Part shown: positions 15,362 through 23,653 of the stretch, piece by piece | Position numbering within the stretch: the first letter of the stretch is position 1 | How the letters are laid out: each line of letters opens with the position of its first letter | NCBI GenBank assembly: GCA_964406575.1 | Contig: CAYOSH010000019.1 | Location: forward strand, 1 to 64,000 | DNA: 64,000 nucleotides | From: WTAW01 sp964406575 | Lineage (GTDB): Bacteria > Acidobacteriota > Aminicenantia > Aminicenantales > Aminicenantaceae | Direction: 5' to 3' | Translations under genes and position numbers: made by a program | Notes under the pieces: model-generated | What the model was told of the DNA's origin: nothing | What the model saw: the letters and a program-made list of their open reading frames with translations, nothing else | The model's database searches: none

Positions 15362-16823
15362 ATCACTTCAATATCTTTTGGAGTCTGGATTATGTTTAGC
15401 AATTTTTTACCTGATCTACTGGGCATTCCTCAAAATGGAAACCTTCTTCGAATTTAACCGTTTTTTCTTGATTCTCTCCATCCCCTTTTCTTTTATCATT
15501 CCTCTTATCAACATCACCTCGCCGATCCGGACAAGCCGCTTCATCGAAGACACCTATGTCGCCGGCTCAACAGCTGGGGCGCAAAGCCCCCTCCTCAGCA
15601 TCTATGACATTCTCTGGTTTACATTTCTTTTAGGCGCTGGGTTTTTTCTTTGCCGATTTATATTTCGTCTAGCACAACTCCTGATCTTAGTCCGAAAATA
15701 CGGATATCATGTCTATGACGGAGTAAAGGTCGTCGTGACCGACAAGGACACCGCCCCTTTTTCATTCTTCAATTACTTATTCATCAGCAACTCGGACATC
15801 ACGGACCACGGATTCGAGAGAATCTTCACCCATGAATTGACGCATATCAAACAGCATCATTCTATAGATCTACTCCTTACGGAATTATTGACCATATTTC
15901 AATGGTTCAATCCTTTTGTATGGCCATACAAAAAATCACTAAAGGAGACACATGAGTATCTGGCCGATCATGCAGTCATTGCGCAGGGCTGCAGCAGGGC
16001 TAAGTATCAACTGCTCATCTTCGAGCAGCATGTGGGGCTAAACATGTTTGAATTCACGAACAATTTTAGCCAGTCGCTAATCAAAAGGAGGATAACCATG
16101 ATGGCGAAGATCAAATCCAACGGAAGGGCAAAACTTAAAATTCTACTGATTTTTCCTGTGATCGCCCTTCTTGTGCTGGCTTTTGCAGAATCGAAGCCAG
16201 TACCCACTCAACCCTTGGATAAGGCAATGATATCCCAACCGGACACTCACGGCCAACCCCAATCCCAAGATCAAAAAGCGGAAGATGAAGCCAAGAAGAA
16301 AGAGAAAGAGAAACAGCATAAGGCCCAGGAGATCCTGGAAAAAGAAGCGAAACTGAAAGCGATGTACAAAGAAACAGCCGATCCCGAGAAAAAAGAGAAG
16401 ATCAAGGCAGAGCTCGTCAAGATTGCCGAGTGGAAAGAGAATAACGGTTGGGTCAAAGTGAAGAAGAAAGACGGAGAGATGTCCTACAAAGAGTACGAAG
16501 AGGTTGTTAAAGAGCTGAAAGCTGCCTACGAAAAGACAGACGATCCTGACATGAAAAAGAAAATCAAACAGAAGCTCGCCCAAATTGAGGAGACATACGC
16601 AGCGAAGGAAGCCAAAAAAGCAGAACATGTCGAGAACGGAGAGCTCTCAGAACTCGAGGCCAAATACAGAGACATCGAGATGAAACAGAAAGAGCTGAAG
16701 GCGAAGTACGAAAAGACAGACGATCCTGAATTGAAAAAGAAGATCAAGGAAAAACACGCCGCCTTGGAAAAAGAAAAGGAATTGGTCAAGAAAAAAGCCG
16801 AACAAATCAAAGGAAAAGAGTAA
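15354..16823 (+). CDS. M56 (BlaR1/MecR1-like) membrane metalloprotease with C-terminal coiled coil
   Basis: 489 residues from ATG 15354, overlapping blaI by eight bases. Four or so membrane helices come before and after the zinc motif HELTH (160-164) with downstream E in THEYLADH; a further membrane segment lies at about 258-275. The rest, about 300-489, is extremely rich in Lys and Glu and predicted coiled coil, not the penicillin-binding or TonB domain often found there. It contains three copies of an LKAxYEKTDDPxxKKKIKxK unit, two of them almost identical in DNA. Role: signal-responsive protease that inactivates the BlaI-like repressor; the coiled coil, probably outside the inner membrane, would sense the signal or bind a partner. 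Sensed cue unknown. Confidence 0.88.
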   Translation: MSESLQYLLESGLCLAIFYLIYWAFLKMETFFEFNRFFLILSIPFSFIIPLINITSPIRTSRFIEDTYVAGSTAGAQSPLLSIYDILWFTFLLGAGFFLCRFIFRLAQLLILVRKYGYHVYDGVKVVVTDKDTAPFSFFNYLFISNSDITDHGFERIFTHELTHIKQHHSIDLLLTELLTIFQWFNPFVWPYKKSLKETHEYLADHAVIAQGCSRAKYQLLIFEQHVGLNMFEFTNNFSQSLIKRRITMMAKIKSNGRAKLKILLIFPVIALLVLAFAESKPVPTQPLDKAMISQPDTHGQPQSQDQKAEDEAKKKEKEKQHKAQEILEKEAKLKAMYKETADPEKKEKIKAELVKIAEWKENNGWVKVKKKDGEMSYKEYEEVVKELKAAYEKTDDPDMKKKIKQKLAQIEETYAAKEAKKAEHVENGELSELEAKYRDIEMKQKELKAKYEKTDDPELKKKIKEKHAALEKEKELVKKKAEQIKGKE

Positions 16824-16898
16824 CAAACGTCGTCTGAATCACGCAAAAGGATTTGCGGTCACGACAAGGTCAAGAACTTGGCTGTAACCGAGATCCTT

Positions 16899-16939
16899 AG
16901 GGGAGCCGGGGCCAAGAAAAACCCGGCTCTCCTATTTTG
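16899..16939. terminator. Bidirectional Rho-independent terminator
   Basis: AGGGGAGCCGGG (16899-16910) pairs with CCCGGCTCTCCT (16922-16933), followed by ATTTTGT. It lies between the M56 gene and the convergent PhoX-like gene, and its right arm covers the latter's stop codon. Confidence 0.8.
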
Positions 16940-18320
16940 TCCAGGGACCGGTTATGGCAAAAGTTAGGCCTGATTCCAGGTTGTTCACAAACATGGTTGT
17001 TTCATCTGGAGAAAAACAGACGCCACTCAGTTCGGATTCGTTCAGCGCATTTCTTGCAAATTTATAGAATTGTCTTTCCTGTGTGATCCCCACCAAGAAT
17101 TGTTCACCGTCTCCATCCTCACAGACAAAGATATCACCCCAAGGAGTAACTGTAAGCTGGTCAGGATGATCCAGGATCTCTGGATTATTGGGTTCCGCAA
17201 AAAGCTCGAGCCTTCCCGGCGATCCTTTTTCCATTGCCGTGCCTTCATGAAGGCTGGGAAAATACCTCAAAATCTGGCCCTTTGCCTCAATGCCTCCGTT
17301 GGTGCATGAAAAATAGACCGCACCATCACGGTAAAAAATTCCTTCGGCACTGGCAAAAAGTGCCGCCCCTTTTTCATGACCACGGAGACGAAGGTCATCC
17401 TCCTCGGAATCTGGATTTTCGAGATCAATCCAATAGACATCGAAGGCCCGGCCAGGCGGAATGTGCTGCACCTTCCAATTTCTCGTGTCCAGCTTAGGTT
17501 TATCGAAAACAGCAAGACACTGCAATCGGCCGCCTTCGGAGAGCATTCCGGCTTTATTTGGCAAAAACCTGTAAAATAAACAATCAGCCTTATCCTCTGT
17601 CTGATATATGACGTTTGATTTTGGATCTACTGCGATACCCTCCCTTGTGAAACGTCCCATGGACCTCAGAGGCACTGGCTTGACAATCTTGGGCTCAGTT
17701 GAAACAGGGACCTCAAAGGCATAGCCGTGGTTGAGTAAACACACATCTCCGGAGTTCTCACAATTTTCCTCACAGGAAATCCAGGTTCCCCAAGGTGTCG
17801 GCCCTCCAGAGCAGTTGTTGATAGTGCCCACTAGGCTTAAATGCTGACTGATCACCTTTTTCTTTTGTGTGTCATAGACCAATGTCGTCACTGCTCCCTG
17901 TAAGGGTTCTCCATCAGGTTTTGAATCATAAATCAGCTCTTTGTCCACTTTCTCCCAGAGCTTTTTTTCACCTTTAAACGCCCCAACCCAGTCTGGATTT
18001 CCGAAACGGATCTCTTGATTCCGGAGAATGATAGTTAGTCCATCAGGCCCTGGAAAAGTGGCCATTCCATCAGGGAGATAGGGCACATAATACCCATCAT
18101 CCATTTTATCCCCAGCTTTGGAAATAACTTTATAGGAGAAATCCTTCGGCAGATCGAGGACTTTTTTACTGTCTTTTTTTAATGGACCATAGCCGTATTG
18201 TTCCTGTCCGCTTAGAAATGTTGGATTAACGCCAAGCCCCATTAATCTGGATCGAGTCACCAAAAATCCAAGAGCGACACATCCTGATTTTTCGAGAAAC
18301 TCTCTGCGATTCACACCCAT
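16932..18320 (-). CDS. PhoX-like (DUF839) exported phosphatase
   Basis: 462 residues; AAGGAGGG precedes the ATG. N-terminal twin-arginine type signal NRREFLEKSG (4-13). Family landmarks: CEENCEN in the middle, GRFTREGIAVDP, YQTEDKADCLFYRFLP and CEDGDGEQFLVG near the end. PhoX enzymes are periplasmic, calcium- and iron-dependent alkaline phosphatases folded in the cytoplasm and exported by Tat. The short form here (462) is at the small end for PhoX, so activity is likely but not sure. Upstream is AT-rich DNA with no gene; an alkaline-phosphatase fragment lies about 1.2 kb away. Confidence 0.83.
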   Translation of the reverse strand: MGVNRREFLEKSGCVALGFLVTRSRLMGLGVNPTFLSGQEQYGYGPLKKDSKKVLDLPKDFSYKVISKAGDKMDDGYYVPYLPDGMATFPGPDGLTIILRNQEIRFGNPDWVGAFKGEKKLWEKVDKELIYDSKPDGEPLQGAVTTLVYDTQKKKVISQHLSLVGTINNCSGGPTPWGTWISCEENCENSGDVCLLNHGYAFEVPVSTEPKIVKPVPLRSMGRFTREGIAVDPKSNVIYQTEDKADCLFYRFLPNKAGMLSEGGRLQCLAVFDKPKLDTRNWKVQHIPPGRAFDVYWIDLENPDSEEDDLRLRGHEKGAALFASAEGIFYRDGAVYFSCTNGGIEAKGQILRYFPSLHEGTAMEKGSPGRLELFAEPNNPEILDHPDQLTVTPWGDIFVCEDGDGEQFLVGITQERQFYKFARNALNESELSGVCFSPDETTMFVNNLESGLTFAITGPWTK

Positions 18321-18793
18321 GAGTTTCCCTCCTTCTTTCCCAGAGAATATCCGAATAGATGTGATCGGGTCAAGTCTCGTGTCATCTTGATATCATAAGA
18401 AACTTAAAAGTACACCATATCGACTCTTCTTACCAAATCCTAACATCTCTAACCTACTCAAACAAAAATGGTTGATAACAATATTTTTTTCTGGAATATT
18501 CATTGGAATTTATTCTCACATAAAACATCTGAAGTGACCGAATGAATTAAGGTCGCAGAAAAAAACCTTATTCCATGCGGAAACAGATATAGAACTAAAG
18601 TACAATTGGTTTTCCATAATTTCTTTGATTAAATACGAATCACATTCATAAAAGAATACTAAAATCCTGAAGAAAGATAAAAAAGGAGAAGACGAATGAT
18701 CAGATTTCTTAACGGAGTCCTGAATTTATAACAAGGATTTAAGCCATTAGAATGTGAGTCTTCAAAGATCAGACGTTTTATTGGAGGAAAATA
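18321..18793. other. AT-rich intergenic region with an 11-codon leader frame
   Basis: No gene-sized frame. Near the end, AAAAAAGGAG precedes ATG at 18696, which opens an 11-codon frame (MIRFLNGVLNL, stop ending 18731), 62 bases before the DUF481 gene start. It could be a leader peptide or a relic of a longer gene. The rest shows no convincing promoter pair. Confidence 0.45.
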
Positions 18794-19540
18794 ATGAAGC
18801 CCAAGAAAAAAACGATAATGATCTTCAGCCTGATTCTTCTTTTCGCTATTGGGAGCTCTGCAGAGGAAGAGAAGGAAGATCCACTGAAATGGGATGGAGA
18901 TTTATCGTTTGGTATCTCGATCGCAAAAGGAAATACGGACGCTTTCACTCTGTCTTTCAGTTTTTCAGCGAATAAAAAACTTTCGGAAAAGTTCGACTGG
19001 AAGAATAAAGGCATTTTCCTTGGAGGCCGAGCCGATGGCGTGTTAAACTCGCAATCTCTGGAGCTTACGAGCACAGGAGAATGGAATCACTCCGCACGAT
19101 TTTTTTCGCGGTATGAAATCCAGGGAATCCATGATAGATTCAGAAACTTCAGATACAGGATTGTCCCCAATATTGGCGTGGGTTACAAGCTTGTGCAATC
19201 AGAAACTACAGAGTTTTCTCTGAGGACAGGTCTATTCGAGATGTTCACGAAGTTTTACGATTCCGGAGAAACAGGGTCTTTTGGAGGAGCTTTTATTGGG
19301 AATGATTTTCTCTGGAAGATATCCTCGGGTGCAGAGTTCAAACAACTTTCGTCAGTGAATCTTGACCTTTCGGATACGAGCCATGTGCTGGCCCAATTCG
19401 AGATGTCGCTCTCTGCGGCGATCGTTAAAAACTGGGCGATCAAGATCTCGTTTATCGACAAATATGACAGTGCCCCTGAGACAGAAGGAGTGAAAACAAA
19501 CGACATCACCTTTCTAACGAGCATCTCCTTGAAATTTTAA
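18794..19540 (+). CDS. DUF481 (YdiY-like) outer-membrane protein
   Basis: 248 residues with GGAGG eight bases before the ATG. Signal peptide MKPKKKTIMIFSLILLFAIGSSAEE. The mature part has alternating beta strands: GDLSFGISIAKGNTDAFTLS near the start, the DUF481 opening, and a final strand ending in Phe (FLTSISLKF), the usual BamA-recognised barrel end. Family members are predicted salt-stress-related outer-membrane barrels; function unproven. A terminator follows directly. Confidence 0.85.
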   Translation: MKPKKKTIMIFSLILLFAIGSSAEEEKEDPLKWDGDLSFGISIAKGNTDAFTLSFSFSANKKLSEKFDWKNKGIFLGGRADGVLNSQSLELTSTGEWNHSARFFSRYEIQGIHDRFRNFRYRIVPNIGVGYKLVQSETTEFSLRTGLFEMFTKFYDSGETGSFGGAFIGNDFLWKISSGAEFKQLSSVNLDLSDTSHVLAQFEMSLSAAIVKNWAIKISFIDKYDSAPETEGVKTNDITFLTSISLKF

Positions 19541-19566
19541 AAAAAGGTGAGTCACCTTTTTTTTGT
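19539..19566 (+). terminator. Rho-independent terminator after the DUF481 gene
   Basis: AAAAAAAGGTGA - G - TCACCTTTTTTTTG; the stem is about 10 bases with a T8 run. It overlaps the stop codon of the gene by two bases. Confidence 0.85.
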
Positions 19567-19751
19567 TGAGATCGTATCCCAAGCAGTCCGGTTCTGTCCA
19601 TGTGATCGCTGAACAATTCTGGTATTTCGCATACGAGATGGATGACGTCACAGAGCTGGCTGCTATCCATGGCTCTCCCTGGAAGTACGATACCTATGTG
19701 CCTCGGAAAGGTGCCTCGGAAGGGGGGACGGACCACGCCAACTTACTGTAA
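19563..19751 (+). pseudogene. Fragment of an alkaline-phosphatase-superfamily protein
   Basis: A frame after the terminator reads YPKQSGSVHVIAEQFWYF, then MDDVTELAAIHGSPWKYDTY and VP. This is the C-terminal signature of exported alkaline phosphatases of the PafA type (Tyr-x-Pro-Lys-x-Ser-Gly, then HGSPxxYDTxVP, where the His binds zinc). All upstream domains, and everything after VP, are missing, so only a relic of about 50 codons remains. No start codon or ribosome site makes sense. It stands close to the PhoX-like gene, perhaps an older phosphatase locus. Confidence 0.55.
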
Positions 19752-19898
19752 ACAATACAAATACAGTCATTTTAGCCCTGAAAATATCGCTTAGACCTAG
19801 ATTTTTGGGGTCAAAATCGACGTTCTAAGTGTCCTAAATCCAGTATTCAGATGTTATTGAAGAACGCCTGCTTATATCCTGATTCTTTGATGTGTTTT
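19752..19898. other. Non-coding stretch downstream of the phosphatase fragment
   Basis: I see no gene, repeat or clear hairpin here; it is the 3' side of the SYLF gene. Confidence 0.5.
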
Positions 19899-20609
19899 TT
19901 AGCGGGCGAAATGAGTAACGATCTTTATTAGTTCATTGGCGATAGCGGGGGATTCGATCCCGTCTTTAGATAAAATCTCTTCAACGGTGAGGTCGAAGCT
20001 GCGGTAGAATTTGGCGTTGGCATCCGTGTCCATCGAAAGAGATGCGCCCTCAACGGAGATCCCTGCAAAAAGACCTTTGCTTTTGGAGTATGAATAGATC
20101 TCGGCCTCGAATTTGATGTCGGTGTCTGCTTCAGCTTTTCGTCCGATAGGACCCGCAACCACGCTTGCTCCAGCGCCCAAAGTGAATTTGCCGTTGGCAA
20201 TGGTCCTGACGCTTTTCTTGTTTTTAAAAACAAGGATGATATCCGCCTTTTGGACGCCGATCTGAAAACCCAGACTGCCGCCAATCATGCTGATAAAGGA
20301 AGGATAACTCCAATTTTTAGGTCCCTTCCTCACCATTATCACTCCCTTTCCATGGCGGCCGCCAATAACCCAGGCTGCATTCCAAAAACCTGGAATAACA
20401 GCAATTGCCTCAGCTCGGGATAATAGGGCTGGTGGTATTCCTTCTTCAGGGAGATCTACGAGCTCTTTAAACACCTGGATCGAGTTCTCGACCCTTTCCA
20501 CTTCTTTTGAGTTCTGATAACTATTCAGACCTGTTGGTGATGTGGACAATACCAACACAAACATTAAAACACACAAAATTATGTGAATATTTTTCGGAAG
20601 TCGAGTCAT
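19899..20609 (-). CDS. SYLF-domain lipid-binding protein
   Basis: 236 residues from ATG 20609 (GGTGGA eight bases upstream). N-terminal hydrophobic segment (about 6-25), then the SYLF/Ysc84 domain: IPPALLSRAEAIAVIPGFW, GRHGKGVIMVR, WSYPSFISMIGGSLGFQIG, SKSKGLFAGISVEGASLSMD. Bacterial members are exported or periplasmic and bind phosphoinositide-like or other lipids. Function in bacteria is unclear. It seems a single gene, upstream of a repeat-rich gap. Confidence 0.9.
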   Translation of the reverse strand: MTRLPKNIHIILCVLMFVLVLSTSPTGLNSYQNSKEVERVENSIQVFKELVDLPEEGIPPALLSRAEAIAVIPGFWNAAWVIGGRHGKGVIMVRKGPKNWSYPSFISMIGGSLGFQIGVQKADIILVFKNKKSVRTIANGKFTLGAGASVVAGPIGRKAEADTDIKFEAEIYSYSKSKGLFAGISVEGASLSMDTDANAKFYRSFDLTVEEILSKDGIESPAIANELIKIVTHFAR

Positions 20610-20776
20610 TGTATATTCCACCAATTTTATAAAATTATCATTGGATCTTGCCAAATGTCAAACGTTGCGGCTTGCATTCTTAAAACTATGGTGGCATGAA
20701 TTCACATTGCGTTATTCAGAGCTCAGATTGTGTGGTGGGGAAGACCGTGAGAAGGGCTGAACGGACACGGGACGTT

Positions 20777-20867
20777 GTAGTAGGGTCCTATCCCCGAATG
20801 GACCGTGTGGGAAGCGGTCCCTACGCCATGAAAATCTAGGGGCCATCTCCCGAATGGAACTCGATAG
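20777..20867. repeat. Palindromic repeat, family B, two copies in tandem
   Basis: GTAGTAGGGTCCTATCCCCG-AATGGACCGTGTGGGAAGCG-GTCCCTACG (20777-20825) is an imperfect palindrome; a second diverged unit CTAGGGGCCATCTCCCGAAT-GGA follows at about 20838. It lies just past the stop of the serine hydrolase gene and may act as its terminator. Confidence 0.65.
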
Positions 20868-22817
20868 CTAATACTGAAAGCCCAAAAGGTTCCAGTAGTA
20901 CAGGAACCAAAGGAAGGCAACGGCGGCAAAAAAGACCACTGTGTAATGCAAGCGCGCACAGGCCGTCCAGTATCCCTTGATCCATGCCCATATTGTGTAG
21001 AACAAGACAACGACAGCCATCACACCCGCAAGAAGCGGAAGCGCCAACAATAACTTTAACGCTGCCGGAACGCCAAACATGACCTCATTGGGATCTTTAA
21101 AAACGAGCAGTAATCCGATCAGAAAAACGATGAAAAGGGCTGCCATGATTCCAGCCGTCCATCGGGCCGATCTTGGGGCTTCGGTCGTCTCTACCTTGAT
21201 TTTACAGATCCGTCGAGCGAGCGCACTGAGTGGCCATCTCAAGACGGACAGAAACACCAGCATAATCACACCCAGAATCGTAAAATGAACCATAGGCGTC
21301 TCATACCACCCAAGTTTTATGGCGGCAACGTACGGATAGCGTCCGATAAATAGATGAGTGATGTGTCCTTCCTCATCTTCACGAAAGACAACGCGATCTT
21401 GTCCGTTTATCTGCTGGAAAACAAGGGGCTCTATCTCGGCATACTGCCGTGCTCTGGAACTGCCGGCCGGAATCAGAAGCGTCCCCACCTTGGTTACACC
21501 CACTTTGTAGGTCATGAACAGGTTGGCAATCTTTTCATACGTAGAGCTATTGGTTCGGGCCATAAGATAAGTGCCGGTGAATTTTTTGGCCCGTTTTTTA
21601 ATATCTCCAGGAGGTTCGAGGTTGGCTTTTACGGGCATCGGATAGTACCGGTCGAGGATCGATTCTATGAGCTGAGTACGGGCTGGACCTCCACCGCCGA
21701 TACTGTTGTACGAGACAAAAAATCCCATGTTGTGATCTAGAAGCAGCACTAGAAATGAATGAAAGAGTAGAGTATCTCCGCCGTGTTCGAGGGCATACAC
21801 ATTGTTGTATTTCATCTCCCAGAAGCCATATGCGTTGCCAACGATATGGGGGTCATGTGTAAAGAGCTGCGAATGCATGAGATTGGCTGTATCCTGCGAA
21901 AATATTCTGTTCTCGCCGAATCGGCCTTTTTGGAGATGGGCGATCATAAAGCGGGCCATATCGGTGCCGGAAGCGCTCATGGAGCCTGCAGGAGTCATCC
22001 CATGAATGAGCTCAAACTCATCGGCTTTAAAAACACCTTTTTCGAATTTGTATCCCAAGGACATGTGATCAGCCAAATCTGCGGGGAGAGGTTGACTGAA
22101 TGTACTGTGTGTCATTCCCAAAGGATCAAAAATATTATCTTTGACATAGGCTTCAAATTTGAGACCGGAAACGACCTCAACGATGTACCCAGCGAGTGCT
22201 GCCCCATAGTTGGAATAGGAAGTGATCACTCCCGGAGGCCGCACTCTGGCCGGCATATATTCCGCCAGAAATTTATCCAGTGGCATAAGGTCTTCGGCTG
22301 TGCGTGCGGCAATCCCTGTGGCCTTTTCTTCAAATCCCGGCGTGTGGGACAACAGGTGAGTCATGGTGACGGGCTCGGGAAATGTCTCCGGGATTTTAAA
22401 CTTTTTGAGGTAGGTGTTCACATCCGCGTTCAGGTCGATCTTGCCCTGTTCGACAAGCTGCATCACCGCGGTCCAGGTTATGAGTTTCGAGACGGAACCG
22501 GGCCGGAACATAGTTCTCTCGGGATCCACCGGCTTCCACTTCTTGACATCTGCATATCCGTATCCTTTAGCAAGGAATATCTCACCATCCTTCACACAGG
22601 AAAAAGTCGCGCCCGCAATGTGGTTGTCTTTCATATGCACGGCCATGATTCCATCGACAAAGGCTTCCATCTCAGCACGAGCTGTAAGAATGGCCTCTTC
22701 TTCAGGTGCTGATGTTATCATTTGTTTCTCAAGTTCGTTTTCCTGGGCTGTGAGAGAGTGAAATACGGCTCCTGCGAGTAGCAGAAAGATCAGAATGAAT
22801 AACCCCTTTTTTCGCAT
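20868..22817 (-). CDS. Serine hydrolase (beta-lactamase/PBP4*-like) with C-terminal membrane helices
   Basis: 649 residues from ATG 22817 (AAGGAG six bases upstream). Signal peptide (1-24). Catalytic S108-V-S-K111 in FRPGSVSKLI, the YSN motif near residue 200 (TSYSNYGAALAGY), and HGG near 345 (LEHGGDT) are all there, so the class C beta-lactamase-type fold is complete. From about 520 to the end there are roughly four membrane helices, anchoring the hydrolase in the inner membrane with the active site outside. Family members include D-aminopeptidases, esterases and peptidoglycan peptidases; the substrate is not predictable. Confidence 0.88.
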   Translation of the reverse strand: MRKKGLFILIFLLLAGAVFHSLTAQENELEKQMITSAPEEEAILTARAEMEAFVDGIMAVHMKDNHIAGATFSCVKDGEIFLAKGYGYADVKKWKPVDPERTMFRPGSVSKLITWTAVMQLVEQGKIDLNADVNTYLKKFKIPETFPEPVTMTHLLSHTPGFEEKATGIAARTAEDLMPLDKFLAEYMPARVRPPGVITSYSNYGAALAGYIVEVVSGLKFEAYVKDNIFDPLGMTHSTFSQPLPADLADHMSLGYKFEKGVFKADEFELIHGMTPAGSMSASGTDMARFMIAHLQKGRFGENRIFSQDTANLMHSQLFTHDPHIVGNAYGFWEMKYNNVYALEHGGDTLLFHSFLVLLLDHNMGFFVSYNSIGGGGPARTQLIESILDRYYPMPVKANLEPPGDIKKRAKKFTGTYLMARTNSSTYEKIANLFMTYKVGVTKVGTLLIPAGSSRARQYAEIEPLVFQQINGQDRVVFREDEEGHITHLFIGRYPYVAAIKLGWYETPMVHFTILGVIMLVFLSVLRWPLSALARRICKIKVETTEAPRSARWTAGIMAALFIVFLIGLLLVFKDPNEVMFGVPAALKLLLALPLLAGVMAVVVLFYTIWAWIKGYWTACARLHYTVVFFAAVAFLWFLYYWNLLGFQY

Positions 22818-23052
22818 ATTGTACTCCTTCTTCAGTTTGTCTTTTCTGTAAAATACCATCTTCAATAAAAAATGTCAGGAATTTTCTTCAAACGGTTTCC
22901 TCTACCACACAATTGGGCGCTTAATAAGACTACAGCATATCCATTCCCTCTCGGATTTGGAGATACTTCCCCTCATCCCTCAGCTTTCCTAAGTTTTGCA
23001 AAAGCTTTAAGATTGAGCTAGACTCACAAAAGGAAAATCAAGATCCACTCAA

Positions 23053-23433
23053 ATGAAAAGGATCCCTTTAGGATTTATTATGATTGCGGTCGTTATGATC
23101 TTTGTGGCGGTGGCTACAGATATTTTCTGGGGGGCGAAAATCATTGGCAGGCCATTTCCAGAAACCATGCCGGTGAGTTCAGTCGTTTACAATGCATTTG
23201 CTGTTCCAGATATTCTGATGTCTATTATTCTGTATATCGGTGCTATCGGATTATTGAGGCTTCGGAAGTTCGGGTTTGTTGTTTCGTTGGTTGCCATGGG
23301 GATGTGGCTTTTTGATTCGCTTCTCGTACTTGGAATCACAAAACTGTCCCGGATAGACATCGTCGGTTTTTCACTAGTCTTTGCAATCTTTACAGTGGGA
23401 TATCTATTCCATAGAAAAGATATATTCGACTAG
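23053..23433 (+). CDS. Small four-helix membrane protein, unknown function
   Basis: 126 residues with four hydrophobic segments (about 5-25, 48-68, 72-92, 98-118) and few charged residues; C-terminus HRKDIFD inside. It has no strong ribosome site (AAAATCAAGATCC). I recognise no family. It stands alone between the serine hydrolase (divergent) and the insertion element. Confidence 0.6.
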   Translation: MKRIPLGFIMIAVVMIFVAVATDIFWGAKIIGRPFPETMPVSSVVYNAFAVPDILMSIILYIGAIGLLRLRKFGFVVSLVAMGMWLFDSLLVLGITKLSRIDIVGFSLVFAIFTVGYLFHRKDIFD

Positions 23434-23637
23434 ATCTTATACCTTTTAATTATAGACCTCTTATTTATAGAGACTATTTTTATAGACTATTTCCCCTCTT
23501 TTTCCTCTGGATTGTCTTACGACTTATCTCCAGCGAAAAGAAACCATTCCTCTTTTTTTGGCTCCATCTTACAAAGCGGAACGTATGGGAAACGGCCCGA
23601 TACCATGTAAGGCCAGTTCCTCAAGCTGATCGATAAT
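23434..23637. other. Intergenic DNA before the insertion element
   Basis: AT-rich, no gene. Short direct repeats of TATAGAC (near 23450-23490). At 23582-23625 there is a degraded family B-type repeat (CGTATGGGAAACGGCCCG, GTAAGGCCAGTTCC). Confidence 0.4.
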
Positions 23638-23652
23638 AAAAAGGGGACTGTC
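23638..23652. repeat. Palindromic repeat, family A, left half split by the IS
   Basis: AAAAAGGGGACTGTC; the matching right half is at 24978-24992. Confidence 0.75.
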
Positions 23653-23653
23653 T

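Noticed and set aside
15354..16823. M56 protein considered as a TonB-fused variant
   Set aside because: No TonB-like C-terminal domain; tail is only charged coiled coil.
21783..22712. 309-codon frame opposite the serine hydrolase
   Set aside because: Antisense shadow of a gene with intact SxxK, YSN and HGG motifs.
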